From an uncultured Collinsella sp. (lineage in GTDB: Bacteria > Actinomycetota > Coriobacteriia > Coriobacteriales > Coriobacteriaceae): a stretch of 64,000 nt of DNA. A model generated the notes under the pieces. It was not told the origin of the DNA and searched no databases. It was given only the letters and a program-made list of their open reading frames with translations. Shown one piece after another: positions 52,271 to 60,428 of the stretch (the first letter of the stretch is position 1; each line of letters opens with the position of its first letter). The translations under genes and the position numbers were made by a program. The DNA lies in assembly GCA_947507155.1 (NCBI GenBank), contig CANNOC010000008.1:24282-88281 (forward strand). Direction: 5' to 3'.

Positions 52271-52908
52271 GCGCCCTGGTCGGGGTCGCGGCATGCCTGT
52301 GCGCGCTCAGCGTGTTTATCGCGACAGGGCTCAATCGTGCGGACGCATGCAAGATCGCCCAGGTCTGCAAACGCGAGGCGCTGCTGGTTGTTGCGGCTGC
52401 CCGATCGGTGACCGATGTCCTGGTAGCACGGTTGAGGGGCATGCTCGGCACGGGTGGTACGGCGCAGGTGTCGCTCGGCGAGGTGTCCGAGATGATCGAC
52501 GTGGTGCGTCTGGGGCTTTCGGCCGGCCTTTCGTTCGATGCGGCGCTTGAGGTTTTTTGCGCCAATCGCCAATCGACGTTGGCGCTCCGCCTTGAGCGAG
52601 CCTGCATGGCATGGCGGGTGGGCGTAGGGACGCGAGAGGACGAGCTTCTGGCGGCCGCGCGCGACCTGGATGTGCGGGCGCTCGAGACCTTTGCCATCAC
52701 AGCGGGGCAGGCGCTTGCTCTCGGTGCCCCGCTTGCCGAGACGCTGGCGGCCCAAAGTCGCGAGATTCGCGCGGCCCATCGCGCCGCGGTCGAGCGCGAG
52801 ATTGAGCGTGCGCCGGTCAAGCTGCTGATTCCCACCGGCACGCTCATCTTGCCGGCGTTGCTTCTGTCCATATTGGGCCCGCTGCTGGGAGCAGGCGGGA
52901 TGATGTAG
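52267..52908 (+). CDS. Tad pilus platform protein TadC
   Basis: 213 aa, smaller than typical TadC but with the same T2SSF layout: an N-terminal hydrophobic helix, VRLGLSAGLSFDAALEVFC, an AITAGQALALGAPLAETL helix and a C-terminal membrane hairpin. It starts in the TadB stop codon. It probably pairs with TadB as the assembly platform. The pilin gene follows after 10 bases. Confidence 0.88.
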   Translation: MSALVGVAACLCALSVFIATGLNRADACKIAQVCKREALLVVAAARSVTDVLVARLRGMLGTGGTAQVSLGEVSEMIDVVRLGLSAGLSFDAALEVFCANRQSTLALRLERACMAWRVGVGTREDELLAAARDLDVRALETFAITAGQALALGAPLAETLAAQSREIRAAHRAAVEREIERAPVKLLIPTGTLILPALLLSILGPLLGAGGMM

Positions 52909-52918
52909 GGAGGAATAC

Positions 52919-53152
52919 ATGAATACGATGACTGACGTTGTTGACAAGGTCTGGAGCTTGGCGTTTTGCCAGTCAATTCACGCTCGCCAGCGTGCCGAAG
53001 AACTGCTGCGGGAAGAGAGCGCGCAGGGCACCACCGAGTACGCCATCCTAGTCGGTGTGCTCGTGGTGATTGCCATCATTGCCATCGTCGCATTTAAGGG
53101 CAAGGTCCAAGATTTATGGAGCGCTATCAGCGAGGGCATCAACAGCCTGTAG
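52919..53152 (+). CDS. Flp-type pilin
   Basis: 77 aa major pilin candidate. The long leader (about 38 residues) ends in REESAQG, then TTEYAIL starts the mature hydrophobic helix with the conserved Glu at +3. A prepilin peptidase would cut after the Gly. The mature chain is about 40 residues, normal for Flp. GGGAGGAA gives a strong ribosome-binding site. The following gene overlaps its end by 37 bases. Confidence 0.9.
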   Translation: MNTMTDVVDKVWSLAFCQSIHARQRAEELLREESAQGTTEYAILVGVLVVIAIIAIVAFKGKVQDLWSAISEGINSL

Positions 53153-53679
53153 AGGGCGCCCGTCCCGTCGGCGCGTTGCTGGTGCTCGCCTGTGCGGTCG
53201 TGGCAGTGGCAGTGGCGGTTTGGGGGCTTAACGCAGCACGGCAACAACGTTTAGGGGCTGCCGCGGATGCGGGATCGGGTTCGGCTGCGGCGTCTCAAAT
53301 AGACGATGCGCGAGACGCGGCCGATGCGAATGCCGCCGTCACGGCGCAAACGTTCTTGCAAGCACTCGACGAGCGAGCGGACGCTGCAACGGGTTCATCT
53401 GCAAACAATGCCGTCGCTGTTCGTCTCGCATGGTCCGAGTGCCGACCGATGACCGAGGCGGCGGCGGATATGCTGCGTGCCTATCGCGAGGTGCCCACGG
53501 CGCAACTTGCTCTGAGCGGCTATCTCGACATCAAGGGCAACGTGTGGGGCGCCATCGTGCGTGACGGACGCGGCTGGGTCGATATGGTGACGGTTGCCGC
53601 GGATGCTGGTGATACTTCGTGTTGCCTGCGCGTGGTCCGCCTGACCCCACAGACAACGAACTCAAAGGAGGGGTCGTGA
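53116..53679 (+). CDS. Hypothetical membrane-anchored Tad-locus protein
   Basis: 187 aa. One hydrophobic helix (about 18-40) is followed by an Ala/Asp-rich outer domain. The ATG at 53116 overlaps the pilin gene by 37 bases; no better start is visible downstream. It lacks the prepilin motif of its neighbours. The mature part has LSGYLDIKGNVWGAIVRDG and two adjacent Cys near the end (TSCCLRV). I do not recognise the family. By position it is a Tad-specific accessory protein. Confidence 0.65.
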   Translation: MERYQRGHQQPVEGARPVGALLVLACAVVAVAVAVWGLNAARQQRLGAAADAGSGSAAASQIDDARDAADANAAVTAQTFLQALDERADAATGSSANNAVAVRLAWSECRPMTEAAADMLRAYREVPTAQLALSGYLDIKGNVWGAIVRDGRGWVDMVTVAADAGDTSCCLRVVRLTPQTTNSKEGS

Positions 53680-53680
53680 A

Positions 53681-53899
53681 ATGCATTATGTCCTGCGCGA
53701 GGAATCTGCCCAGGCAACGGTCGAATACGCCATCGTCACGGTGGCACTGCTTTCCATCGTGCTGGCGATCGCAGGGCTTTGGCGTGCCGGTGCCGATGGG
53801 CGCTTGGCGGCGCTGGTCGAGCGGACGGCATCTCACGGCGTCACCTCGACATCGGTTGTCGACGCTGCTGCGGGTGCTAAGGACATCGTGCTGTATTGA
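53681..53899 (+). CDS. Second Flp-type pilin
   Basis: 72 aa. The leader is much shorter than in the first pilin and ends REESAQA; the mature helix starts TVEYAIVTVALLSIV, with the +3 Glu. The AAAGGAGG ribosome-binding site is the strongest in the locus. It may be a minor pilin or an alternative major pilin. A TadE-like gene begins inside its end or directly after. Confidence 0.85.
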   Translation: MHYVLREESAQATVEYAIVTVALLSIVLAIAGLWRAGADGRLAALVERTASHGVTSTSVVDAAAGAKDIVLY

Positions 53900-54374
53900 T
53901 GTTGCGCGCGAGGACCGGGCTCAGTCTACGGTCGAGGCGGCATTCCTACTGCCGACGTTTCTGACGCTCGTCCTGTTGGCGCTGCAGCCGGTGTGCCTGC
54001 TCTATACACGCGCGGTCATGGAGTCTGCCGCCGCCGAGACCGCGCGGCTCATGACCACGACGACGATGGGGGATGACGAGGATATTAAGGAGTTTGCCCG
54101 CCGCCGTCTTGCCGCGGTTCCCGACGTTTCGATTTTCCATGCCGGCGGGCCCCTGTCGTGGGATATCGAGCTTGGTCGGGCCGATGCGGGCGGCGTCTCG
54201 TCCGTTTCCGTAACCGGCGAGGTTAAACCGCTGCCCGTGATCGGTGCGTTTGCGCAGGCTATGGGTAGCGCAGGCCAAAACGGCTATGTCGAGCTTAAGG
54301 TCGACGTCTCGTATCGATCGCGTCCCGAGTGGCTGGAGGGAGATTATGATTCATGGATTGCTGCATGGGATTAA
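53874..54374 (+). CDS. TadE-like pseudopilin
   Basis: About 166 aa. Near the N-terminus REDRAQSTVEAAFLLPTFL has the same pre-pilin form (cleavage before TVE, Glu at +3) and begins the single membrane helix. The outer part is beta-rich. The start is uncertain: GTG 53874 is the nearest normal start in frame and overlaps the previous pilin by 26 bases. No clear ribosome-binding site is seen. TadE-type proteins are minor pilins that may prime assembly. Confidence 0.75.
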   Translation: MLRTSCCIDVAREDRAQSTVEAAFLLPTFLTLVLLALQPVCLLYTRAVMESAAAETARLMTTTTMGDDEDIKEFARRRLAAVPDVSIFHAGGPLSWDIELGRADAGGVSSVSVTGEVKPLPVIGAFAQAMGSAGQNGYVELKVDVSYRSRPEWLEGDYDSWIAAWD

Positions 54375-56511
54375 GCGCTGCCTGTTGAAGGTGACGAGGG
54401 GGCTTGCGGGCCGTTGCCGACCGCGTGCTCGCTGCAAGCGAGGCGGCTTTATGGGTCGAGCCGGGATCGACCTGTTTATCGAAGACGGTGCCTATACCAC
54501 GCTCTCCTCTGCGGTGGTCATCTTGGTGGTGCTCACGTTGCTGTTTTCGTCGACGGCGGCGATATGGAGCATGTCGCGCGCGGGAGACACCCAGGTGGCT
54601 GCCGATAGCGGCGCGCTGGCAGGCGCCAATGTGGTGTCGTCCTACCATACGGCTGCGACGGTGGTGGATGCGAGCATTTTGAGTTTGGGCCTGGCGGGGT
54701 TTGCCACGATCGGCACCGGTTTGGTCGCCATCCTTATTCCGGGTGCCGAGCTTGCCGCGGGCGATATGGTCGACACGGGAATCGAGATCATTAAAACGCG
54801 CAACAAGTTTGCCAAAAGCGCCTCCAAGGGCTTGCAGAAAATCGAGACGGCTCTACCGTATCTGGTTGCCGCGCGAGCTACGCAGGCCGTGTCGGCGCAG
54901 GATACCGAGGGCGCGACCTATACCGGTACGGCGCTTGCCGTGCCCAGGACGTCCGAGTCGGATTTCGTTGCGCTCGAGGGTTCCGAGATCTCGACCGATG
55001 TGATTAAAGACGCATCGAAAGATCTGGAACGCGCAGCAGATGAGTTGCAGAAGGCCTCGGAGGAGACGGCGAAAGCAAAAGAGCGTGCCTGGCTTGCGGA
55101 TTGCGGCGGGTCGGTTCCGGCTTCGGCCGGTAGCTGTTCATGCATGTGGGAACGCGCGGGGAACTTGGCAAAGCTCTCGGGTGAGCAGAACCCGCATTAT
55201 GCCTCGAGCGTTACGTGGGAGCCACAGGTGGCGCTCGACCGCGCAAAAGCTTACTACCGTCAGCGTCTGGCAGACGAAAAACCGCAGGGTTCAAGCGTCG
55301 AGATGAAGGCGGAGTCGGCGGCGCGCAAGGCGTTTTACACCTATGCGAGCGCAGAGGTCAATCGCGCATATATAACCGAAGACGGAGACCGGGCCACTTC
55401 CTATATTCCGTTGTTGCCGCGCAACACTGATGAGGTGCGAGCGACGGAACTCTATACCGATGCGGCGTGGCCAACCAGTACCAACGATGGCAAAGCGTAT
55501 CTGCATTATGGAACGAGCTGCCCCAACTATAAGAAAGGGACGCCAGGCGGGCTAGCCTCGGTCGCTGCTTATGACGGGCAGGACAAATGCAACAGATGCC
55601 ATTTTGGTGTTTCGTCGCTCGGCGCCGTTGCGGCTCCTTCGACTTCTATCGAAAACGGCTTCGAGTACCACTTTGATCGATTCAAAGACGCTCTGGAAGA
55701 CTATGTCGAATGCCGCAACAAAGAGCTCGAGCTCATGCGCCAGACCGAGGACGAGGCTGACCGTGCGGGCAATGCGTTTGACGAGGCTATTAAAACGCTT
55801 TCGGGCGAGCGTCCGCGTATCGCCCCGCCCGGTCGCAACGGCGTGGTCGCCTTTGCGGTTTCGGGTGCCATCTCGAGCCCCGATGAGCTCAACTCTTCGT
55901 TTAACACGACAGTCAGACTTGGTGAGCGCGGTGCGATCTCTGCTGCGGTGCTGGCACCCGATGACGCGACGGCGCAGAACAACGTTCTCTCGCGGTTTTT
56001 CTCGACGTTGGAGGAACGTTCGGGTGGCGTTGCCGGCGTACTCGATGGCGTCATGGATGTTTGGGGACGGCTACTTGTGGGATACGGAGACATCCAGGGC
56101 TCGGCCGACGAGCTTATGGATGAGATGATCGATGGCCTGGGAGGGAGCAGTGGCGCGCTGGGCTCCATTGCATCGTGGCTCGGCGATACCGTTTCGGCGT
56201 CCGTGGCGGCGCTGGGCTTGGAGCCGTGCGACTTGCGCCTGCGAAAGCCGGTGCTGACCGACACCGCCAATGTCATCAAGAGCCCTGGGTCTGACATCAC
56301 AGGTCTTTCTAAAGTGCAGGACAAGCTACGAAGTATTCCGCTGGGCGTGACCGACCCCAAGGCGCTTTGCGAGGCGCTGGAATATCAAGTCGAGCGCACC
56401 ATCAGCGGCACGGTGTTCACGCTTGCGGAGATTCCGCTGCCCGGCGGCGGTTCCATTCCACTCACCGTCGATGTCGCCACGCTGGCGGGTGCCCTGGGCG
56501 GTGGGTCGTAA
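54346..56511 (+). CDS. TadG-like protein with long outer domain
   Basis: 721 aa. One N-terminal helix around 45-65 (LSSAVVILVVLTLLFSS) is followed by DTQVAADSGALAGANVV, a block typical of TadG/TadE-like Flp proteins. A large outer region has coiled and Cys-containing parts (CNRCHFG, CPNYKK) and ends with hydrophobic strands. GGAGGGAG before ATG 54346 supports the start. It could be a tip or adhesin-like protein of the pilus. The next gene starts in its stop codon (TAATG). Confidence 0.75.
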   Translation: MIHGLLHGIKRCLLKVTRGLAGRCRPRARCKRGGFMGRAGIDLFIEDGAYTTLSSAVVILVVLTLLFSSTAAIWSMSRAGDTQVAADSGALAGANVVSSYHTAATVVDASILSLGLAGFATIGTGLVAILIPGAELAAGDMVDTGIEIIKTRNKFAKSASKGLQKIETALPYLVAARATQAVSAQDTEGATYTGTALAVPRTSESDFVALEGSEISTDVIKDASKDLERAADELQKASEETAKAKERAWLADCGGSVPASAGSCSCMWERAGNLAKLSGEQNPHYASSVTWEPQVALDRAKAYYRQRLADEKPQGSSVEMKAESAARKAFYTYASAEVNRAYITEDGDRATSYIPLLPRNTDEVRATELYTDAAWPTSTNDGKAYLHYGTSCPNYKKGTPGGLASVAAYDGQDKCNRCHFGVSSLGAVAAPSTSIENGFEYHFDRFKDALEDYVECRNKELELMRQTEDEADRAGNAFDEAIKTLSGERPRIAPPGRNGVVAFAVSGAISSPDELNSSFNTTVRLGERGAISAAVLAPDDATAQNNVLSRFFSTLEERSGGVAGVLDGVMDVWGRLLVGYGDIQGSADELMDEMIDGLGGSSGALGSIASWLGDTVSASVAALGLEPCDLRLRKPVLTDTANVIKSPGSDITGLSKVQDKLRSIPLGVTDPKALCEALEYQVERTISGTVFTLAEIPLPGGGSIPLTVDVATLAGALGGGS

Positions 56512-56987
56512 TGAGCATCCGCAAGCGCCTGCGCGAGGAGCGCGCCCAGGCGACGGTCGAGATGGCCGTGGTCACGCCCGTCCTGCTGGTTCTGGCGCTC
56601 ATCGTGTACAACGTCATGGTCTTTGCCGGCGCGGTCGCGCGCTTCGATCGCGTGGTGCCCGATATCGTGCTAGCGCATGCCGTGGCGCCGAGCGGGGAGG
56701 GCGATGACAGCTCCATCGATGCCTCCGCGACCGTTCAGGCTCAGATCCAACATGCCATGGAAGGCTATGACTTGCAGATTGAGGTCTCGAGCGAGCAGGG
56801 TGCGACGACATCGGATGGCGGTCTGCTTTCGCTCTCCGGCACGTTTAGGACCTATACCTGTACCATGCGCTACGAGCCGTGGCCGAGCTCGCTCAGCATC
56901 GCCGGCGTTTCGCTGGGGGCACCGGCAAAGTTGTCGCACGAGCGCGCAGTGACGGTCGATCCGTGGCGTCCGGGGGTGGTTATGTGA
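56511..56987 (+). CDS. TadE-like pseudopilin
   Basis: 158 aa. The N-terminal REERAQATVEMAVVTPVLLVL again shows the shared prepilin form (cut before TVE), followed by a single helix and a beta-rich outer domain. It overlaps the stop of the TadG-like gene by one base and its own stop overlaps the GTG of the next gene. A second TadE in the same locus is usual for Tad systems. Confidence 0.82.
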   Translation: MSIRKRLREERAQATVEMAVVTPVLLVLALIVYNVMVFAGAVARFDRVVPDIVLAHAVAPSGEGDDSSIDASATVQAQIQHAMEGYDLQIEVSSEQGATTSDGGLLSLSGTFRTYTCTMRYEPWPSSLSIAGVSLGAPAKLSHERAVTVDPWRPGVVM

Positions 56988-57343
56988 CCGCGGCCTCATC
57001 CTACATTGCCTACGCGCGGGCGCTCAACAGGCTGGGTTGGACGCCTGCCGAGTTTGTGGTGGCGGAGTCGTTTGCCGTGCGCCTGCGCGGCATGCTGGGA
57101 CGGTCTCCGATTGCCGCCAACAGGTTGCCGCTCGTCATGGCGTTCCCACGCTGCTCTTCGGTCCACACCTGCTTTATGGCCTACCCCATCGACATTGCTT
57201 TTATCGACCGCAACGGCAGCATCCTCGCATGCTACGAAAACGTCCGTCCTTGGCGCATGTGTTCCTGTCCCGGTGCCTGGGCGGTGCTGGAACGCCCTTC
57301 AATCCTCGCTACACCTCCCGCCTTTCAACAAGTGCCGGCGTAA
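56984..57343 (+). CDS. DUF192-family protein in the Tad locus
   Basis: 119 aa. It has RLRGMLGRSPI, then CSSVHTCFMAYPIDIAFIDR, which is the DUF192 pattern (conserved G-L/M-G, and H-x-F-x-M-x-x-x-ID-x-x-F). Most DUF192 proteins are exported, but there is no signal here. GTG 56984 overlaps the previous stop. It is the last gene of the Tad run. The function of DUF192 is unknown, and finding it translationally coupled to TadE suggests a pilus-related role. Confidence 0.8.
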   Translation: MTAASSYIAYARALNRLGWTPAEFVVAESFAVRLRGMLGRSPIAANRLPLVMAFPRCSSVHTCFMAYPIDIAFIDRNGSILACYENVRPWRMCSCPGAWAVLERPSILATPPAFQQVPA

Positions 57344-57385
57344 GAATTGGCGACAGCGGACTTTCGTCATACGAAATTGGGTAAG

Positions 57386-57439
57386 ATGGAGGAGAAATTC
57401 TGGCAAGAGATCGAGCAAGCTCGGCAGAGGGGTCGATGA
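57386..57439 (+). CDS. Possible 17-residue leader peptide
   Basis: ATG 57386 opens a short frame (MEEKFWQEIEQARQRGR) that ends at TGA 57437-57439, overlapping the ATGATG of the next gene. The overlap would allow translational coupling. There is no good ribosome-binding site, so it may be chance. Confidence 0.25.
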   Translation: MEEKFWQEIEQARQRGR

Positions 57440-57723
57440 TGAGCAAGGCGTATACGGCTGCCAATGGTCAGGTTGTAACGGATGAAATGATTGACACGTG
57501 GTGCGAGGCGTACGAGCATGGCGAGTTTCCGGACGGCGAGCATACCGTTGGGGGAATCGTGCACGGGCGGCCTCCACTCTCAAGCGAAGGGACGGCAACG
57601 CTATCGGTCAAGATTCCCCTAGGGATGAAGGAGGCGATTCGTCGTCGGGCGGCGGCTGAAGGAATGACGCCAAGTGAGTTTGCCCGTGCAGCCTTGAGCG
57701 AAAAACTTCTTGCGGTGGGTTGA
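57436..57723 (+). CDS. Ribbon-helix-helix (CopG-like) protein
   Basis: 95 aa. The C-terminal half (ATLSVKIPLGMKEAIRRRAA, then GMTPSEFARAALSEKLL) is a ribbon-helix-helix DNA-binding unit like those of antitoxins. The N-terminal half is polar. No toxin gene is adjacent on this strand, so it may be an orphan antitoxin or a small repressor. The start is ATG 57436 or 57439. Confidence 0.65.
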   Translation: MMSKAYTAANGQVVTDEMIDTWCEAYEHGEFPDGEHTVGGIVHGRPPLSSEGTATLSVKIPLGMKEAIRRRAAAEGMTPSEFARAALSEKLLAVG

Positions 57724-57798
57724 TGTCTCTAACGTGCTGTTCTATAGGGTCGGCCTTGTGGCTGGCGCCGTGCTCAAAAACTTTTTTCAAATTCTCGG

Positions 57799-57826
57799 TT
57801 GACCGGAGCGCGTCCTTGGTTATACT
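57799..57826 (+). promoter_or_regulatory. Promoter of tRNA-Phe
   Basis: TTGACC (57799-57804) and TATACT (57821-57826) are separated by 16 bp. The tRNA gene starts 33 bases later. Confidence 0.75.
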
Positions 57827-57858
57827 AATCAAGCCTTGAAACAAGGCACACCTCAAAT

Positions 57859-57913
<55 letters not shown>

Positions 57914-57931
<18 letters not shown>

Positions 57932-58166
57932 CCTTGAATTGACTAGGACCTCTGCAAAGGGGTCCTTTTCTTTTATGTAGCCCTTGCACGGAATCGAACC
58001 CCGTGAGGGCGCGGAGCTGAGGAAACGCGATAGCGTTTGCCAGCGCAGCTCGCAAGGCGCGCAAGCGCCGCAGCGGTCCGTCCGCGCGGCGCGCGGACGC
58101 GATTCCCTTCCCCGCCACCTTGAATTGGCTAGGACCTCTGCAAAGGGGTCCTTTTCTTTTATGTAG
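57914..58166. repeat. 67-bp direct repeat of the tRNA-Phe 3' end and its terminator
   Basis: Copy 1 is 57914-57980 and copy 2 58100-58166, with 66 of 67 bases the same. Each holds the tRNA T-arm/acceptor 3' half and the AGGACC...GGTCCT terminator with its T-run. The 119 bases between are GC-rich, partly palindromic and without a gene. They include GGAATCGAACCCCG, the antisense of a tRNA T-arm. The pattern is that of an integration (att) scar. No gene lies in 58167-58412. Confidence 0.85.
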
Positions 58167-58412
58167 GGTTCCGCGGAAAATGCATCCCAGAATTGGGCTT
58201 TAGAGCGGGATGCGCTTTCCGGCGCTTGCTTCCGACGTGCGTGCACATCTCGGCGCACCAGCTCGTGCCCGCCCGCCCAGACATTCCTCCCGCTTTTGCG
58301 CCACTTTACAGACCGTTCGGTCGTCTGTCCGCACGCGCGGGTATACTCAAAACGATACTTTTCCTATGCAATACGATGCAGGCTTGGCCTGCACGATCCG
58401 AAGGGGGCAGTG

Positions 58413-59474
58413 ATGGAGAGGATACTCGGCGTTAATCTCTCTGGCTGGTTTATTCCCGAGCCTTGGGTGACCCCGTCGCTATATGCGGCGACCGGTGCAT
58501 CCAACGCGGCCGAGCTGCAGGAGGCCATGGGCACCGCCGCCTATAACGAGCGCATGCGCCGTCATTACGAGACGTTTGTGAGTGAGGACGATTTTCGCCG
58601 CATGGCGCAGATCGGTCTCAATGCCGTGCGTCTGCCGGTGCCCTGGTATGCCTTTGGTTCGCAGGAGTCCGATGCGTCCTACATCTCGGTTGTCGACTAC
58701 ATCGACCGTGCAATTGAGTGGGCTGCCAAGTACGACATCCGCGTGCTGCTCGATCTGGCGACGGTGCCCGGTGGCCAGGGCGATTCCAACGATTCGCCCA
58801 CCACGCCGGAGGCTGTTGCCGAGTGGCATTCGTCCACCAACGGCCGTCATGTCGCACTCGACGTGCTCGAGCGCTTGGCCGATCGCTACGGCGAGGCCGA
58901 GAGCCTGCTGGGCATTGAGCTGCTGGACACGCCGCAGATGAGCGTCCGCAAGAGCCTCTTTACCATGACGGATGGAATTCCGGCCCACTACTTGCGCAAT
59001 TTCTATCGCGATGCCTACGAGCTCGTCCGTTCGTATATGCCCGAGGATAAGATCGTCGTCTTCTCGTCTTCGGGGCATCCCAGCGAGTGGAAGCATTTTA
59101 TGCGCGGTGCCAAGTACAAGAACGTCTACATGGACCTTCACCTGTACCATTACCGCGACGAGTATGCGCTCGACATCACGAGCCCCCGCGGGCTGGCGAC
59201 GGCGATTTCGCGTAACAAGCGCGAGCTTAAAGAAGCGATCTCGACAGGGTTCCCCGTGCTGGTGGGCGAATGGTCGGGCGCGGCGATCTTTGCCAACTCG
59301 TCGGTTACGCCCGAGGGCCGCAATGCCTACGAGCGCGTGTTTATCGCCAACCAGCTGGCTTCGTTTGCGCCGGCTGCCGGTTGGTTCTTCCAAACGTGGA
59401 AGACCGAGAAGCGCATTGCAGCATGGGACGCCCGCGCGGCACTCGGTACGCTCGAGCGCGGCATGATTGAATAG
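58413..59474 (+). CDS. GH5-like (exo-1,3-glucanase-type) protein lacking catalytic residues
   Basis: 353 aa. The fold is clear from GVNLSGWFIPEPWVTPSLY, VRLPVPWYAF, DLHLYHY and the nucleophile strand VLVGEWSGA (Glu286). However, the acid/base motif, normally NEP after the GIELL strand, reads GIELLDTPQ with Thr173 in place of Glu. The usual DLHGAPGSQ block reads DLATVPGGQ, so its His is also lost. It is likely inactive as a hydrolase and may bind glucan or act as a sensor. There is no signal peptide, which is odd for a glucanase. AAGGGGG precedes ATG 58413. Confidence 0.82.
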   Translation: MERILGVNLSGWFIPEPWVTPSLYAATGASNAAELQEAMGTAAYNERMRRHYETFVSEDDFRRMAQIGLNAVRLPVPWYAFGSQESDASYISVVDYIDRAIEWAAKYDIRVLLDLATVPGGQGDSNDSPTTPEAVAEWHSSTNGRHVALDVLERLADRYGEAESLLGIELLDTPQMSVRKSLFTMTDGIPAHYLRNFYRDAYELVRSYMPEDKIVVFSSSGHPSEWKHFMRGAKYKNVYMDLHLYHYRDEYALDITSPRGLATAISRNKRELKEAISTGFPVLVGEWSGAAIFANSSVTPEGRNAYERVFIANQLASFAPAAGWFFQTWKTEKRIAAWDARAALGTLERGMIE

Positions 59475-59480
59475 GTTGAT

Positions 59481-60359
59481 ATGACGCAAAACAGCGCCCA
59501 TACGGGCAAACTCTATGTGGTCGGCACGCCCATCGGCAACCTGGGCGACCTGTCCCCGCGCGTTGGCGAGGCCTTTGCCGCCGCCGATGCCATTTGCTGC
59601 GAAGACACGCGTGTGACGTCAAAGCTGCTGATGCATCTGGGCATTTCCAAGCCGCTTGTCCGTTGCGACGAGAATGTGATCGCCAGTCGCGCCGCCGGCC
59701 TGGTCGACCGCCTGCTGGCGGGGGAGACCCTCGCCTTTGCCTCGGACGCCGGCATGCCGAGTGTGTCCGACCCCGGCCAGGCGCTGGTCGAGGCAGCGCG
59801 TGAGGCCGATGTGACCGTCGAAGTTATCCCCGGGCCCTCTGCTTGCGTCACGGCGCTCGTTTCGTCCGGCATTCTCTGCGAGCATTTTTTCTTCGAGGGC
59901 TTTTTGGGCCGAAAGCACGGCGACCGCGTGCGCCGTTTGCAGCGCCTTGCCGTAGTGCCCGGCGCGCTCATCTTCTACGAGTCTCCACATCGCATCGTGG
60001 CGACGCTCGATGCCGTGGCGGAGGTCTTTCCCCAGCGTGAGGTTGCCGTCTGCCGCGAACTCACCAAGCTGCACGAGGAGGTCTTGCGCGGGCCCGCTGC
60101 CCAGCTCGCCGAGGAGCTGCGTGCTCGCGGCGAGGTAAAGGGCGAGATTGCGCTGGTCATCGCGCCGCCGAGCGAGGACGAGGAGGCTGGCATCGTACCG
60201 GTTGGCGCCGCGGCAGCGGATCCCGACGAGGCCCTGCGCGAGGATATCCGCGCCGCGCTCGAGGAGGGGGAGCCCGCCTCTGCGGTGGCCAAGCGCCTGT
60301 CTCAGAAGTATTCGCGCCGCAAGCGCGATGTCTATGCCATGGTGCTCGATATGCAATAG
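59481..60359 (+). CDS. rsmI: 16S rRNA (cytidine-1402-2'-O)-methyltransferase
   Basis: SAM-dependent tetrapyrrole-methylase-fold enzyme that modifies C1402 in the ribosomal P site. 292 aa. The N-terminal LYVVGTPIGNLGDLSPR is the RsmI signature, followed by CCEDTRVTSKLL, ASDAGMPSVSDPG and IPGPSACVTAL. The C-terminal HTH tail ends in YSRRKRDVYAMVL. It starts 6 bases after the GH5-like gene with a weak ribosome-binding site. metG follows after about 70 bases, with TAGAAT as a possible -10. Confidence 0.95.
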   Translation: MTQNSAHTGKLYVVGTPIGNLGDLSPRVGEAFAAADAICCEDTRVTSKLLMHLGISKPLVRCDENVIASRAAGLVDRLLAGETLAFASDAGMPSVSDPGQALVEAAREADVTVEVIPGPSACVTALVSSGILCEHFFFEGFLGRKHGDRVRRLQRLAVVPGALIFYESPHRIVATLDAVAEVFPQREVAVCRELTKLHEEVLRGPAAQLAEELRARGEVKGEIALVIAPPSEDEEAGIVPVGAAAADPDEALREDIRAALEEGEPASAVAKRLSQKYSRRKRDVYAMVLDMQ

Positions 60360-60428
60360 ATGGAGGATATCCAGCCCTTGCGCTAGAATCATCCCCTGTA
60401 TGCAACGTTTTTCTGGAGGACAAACCCC

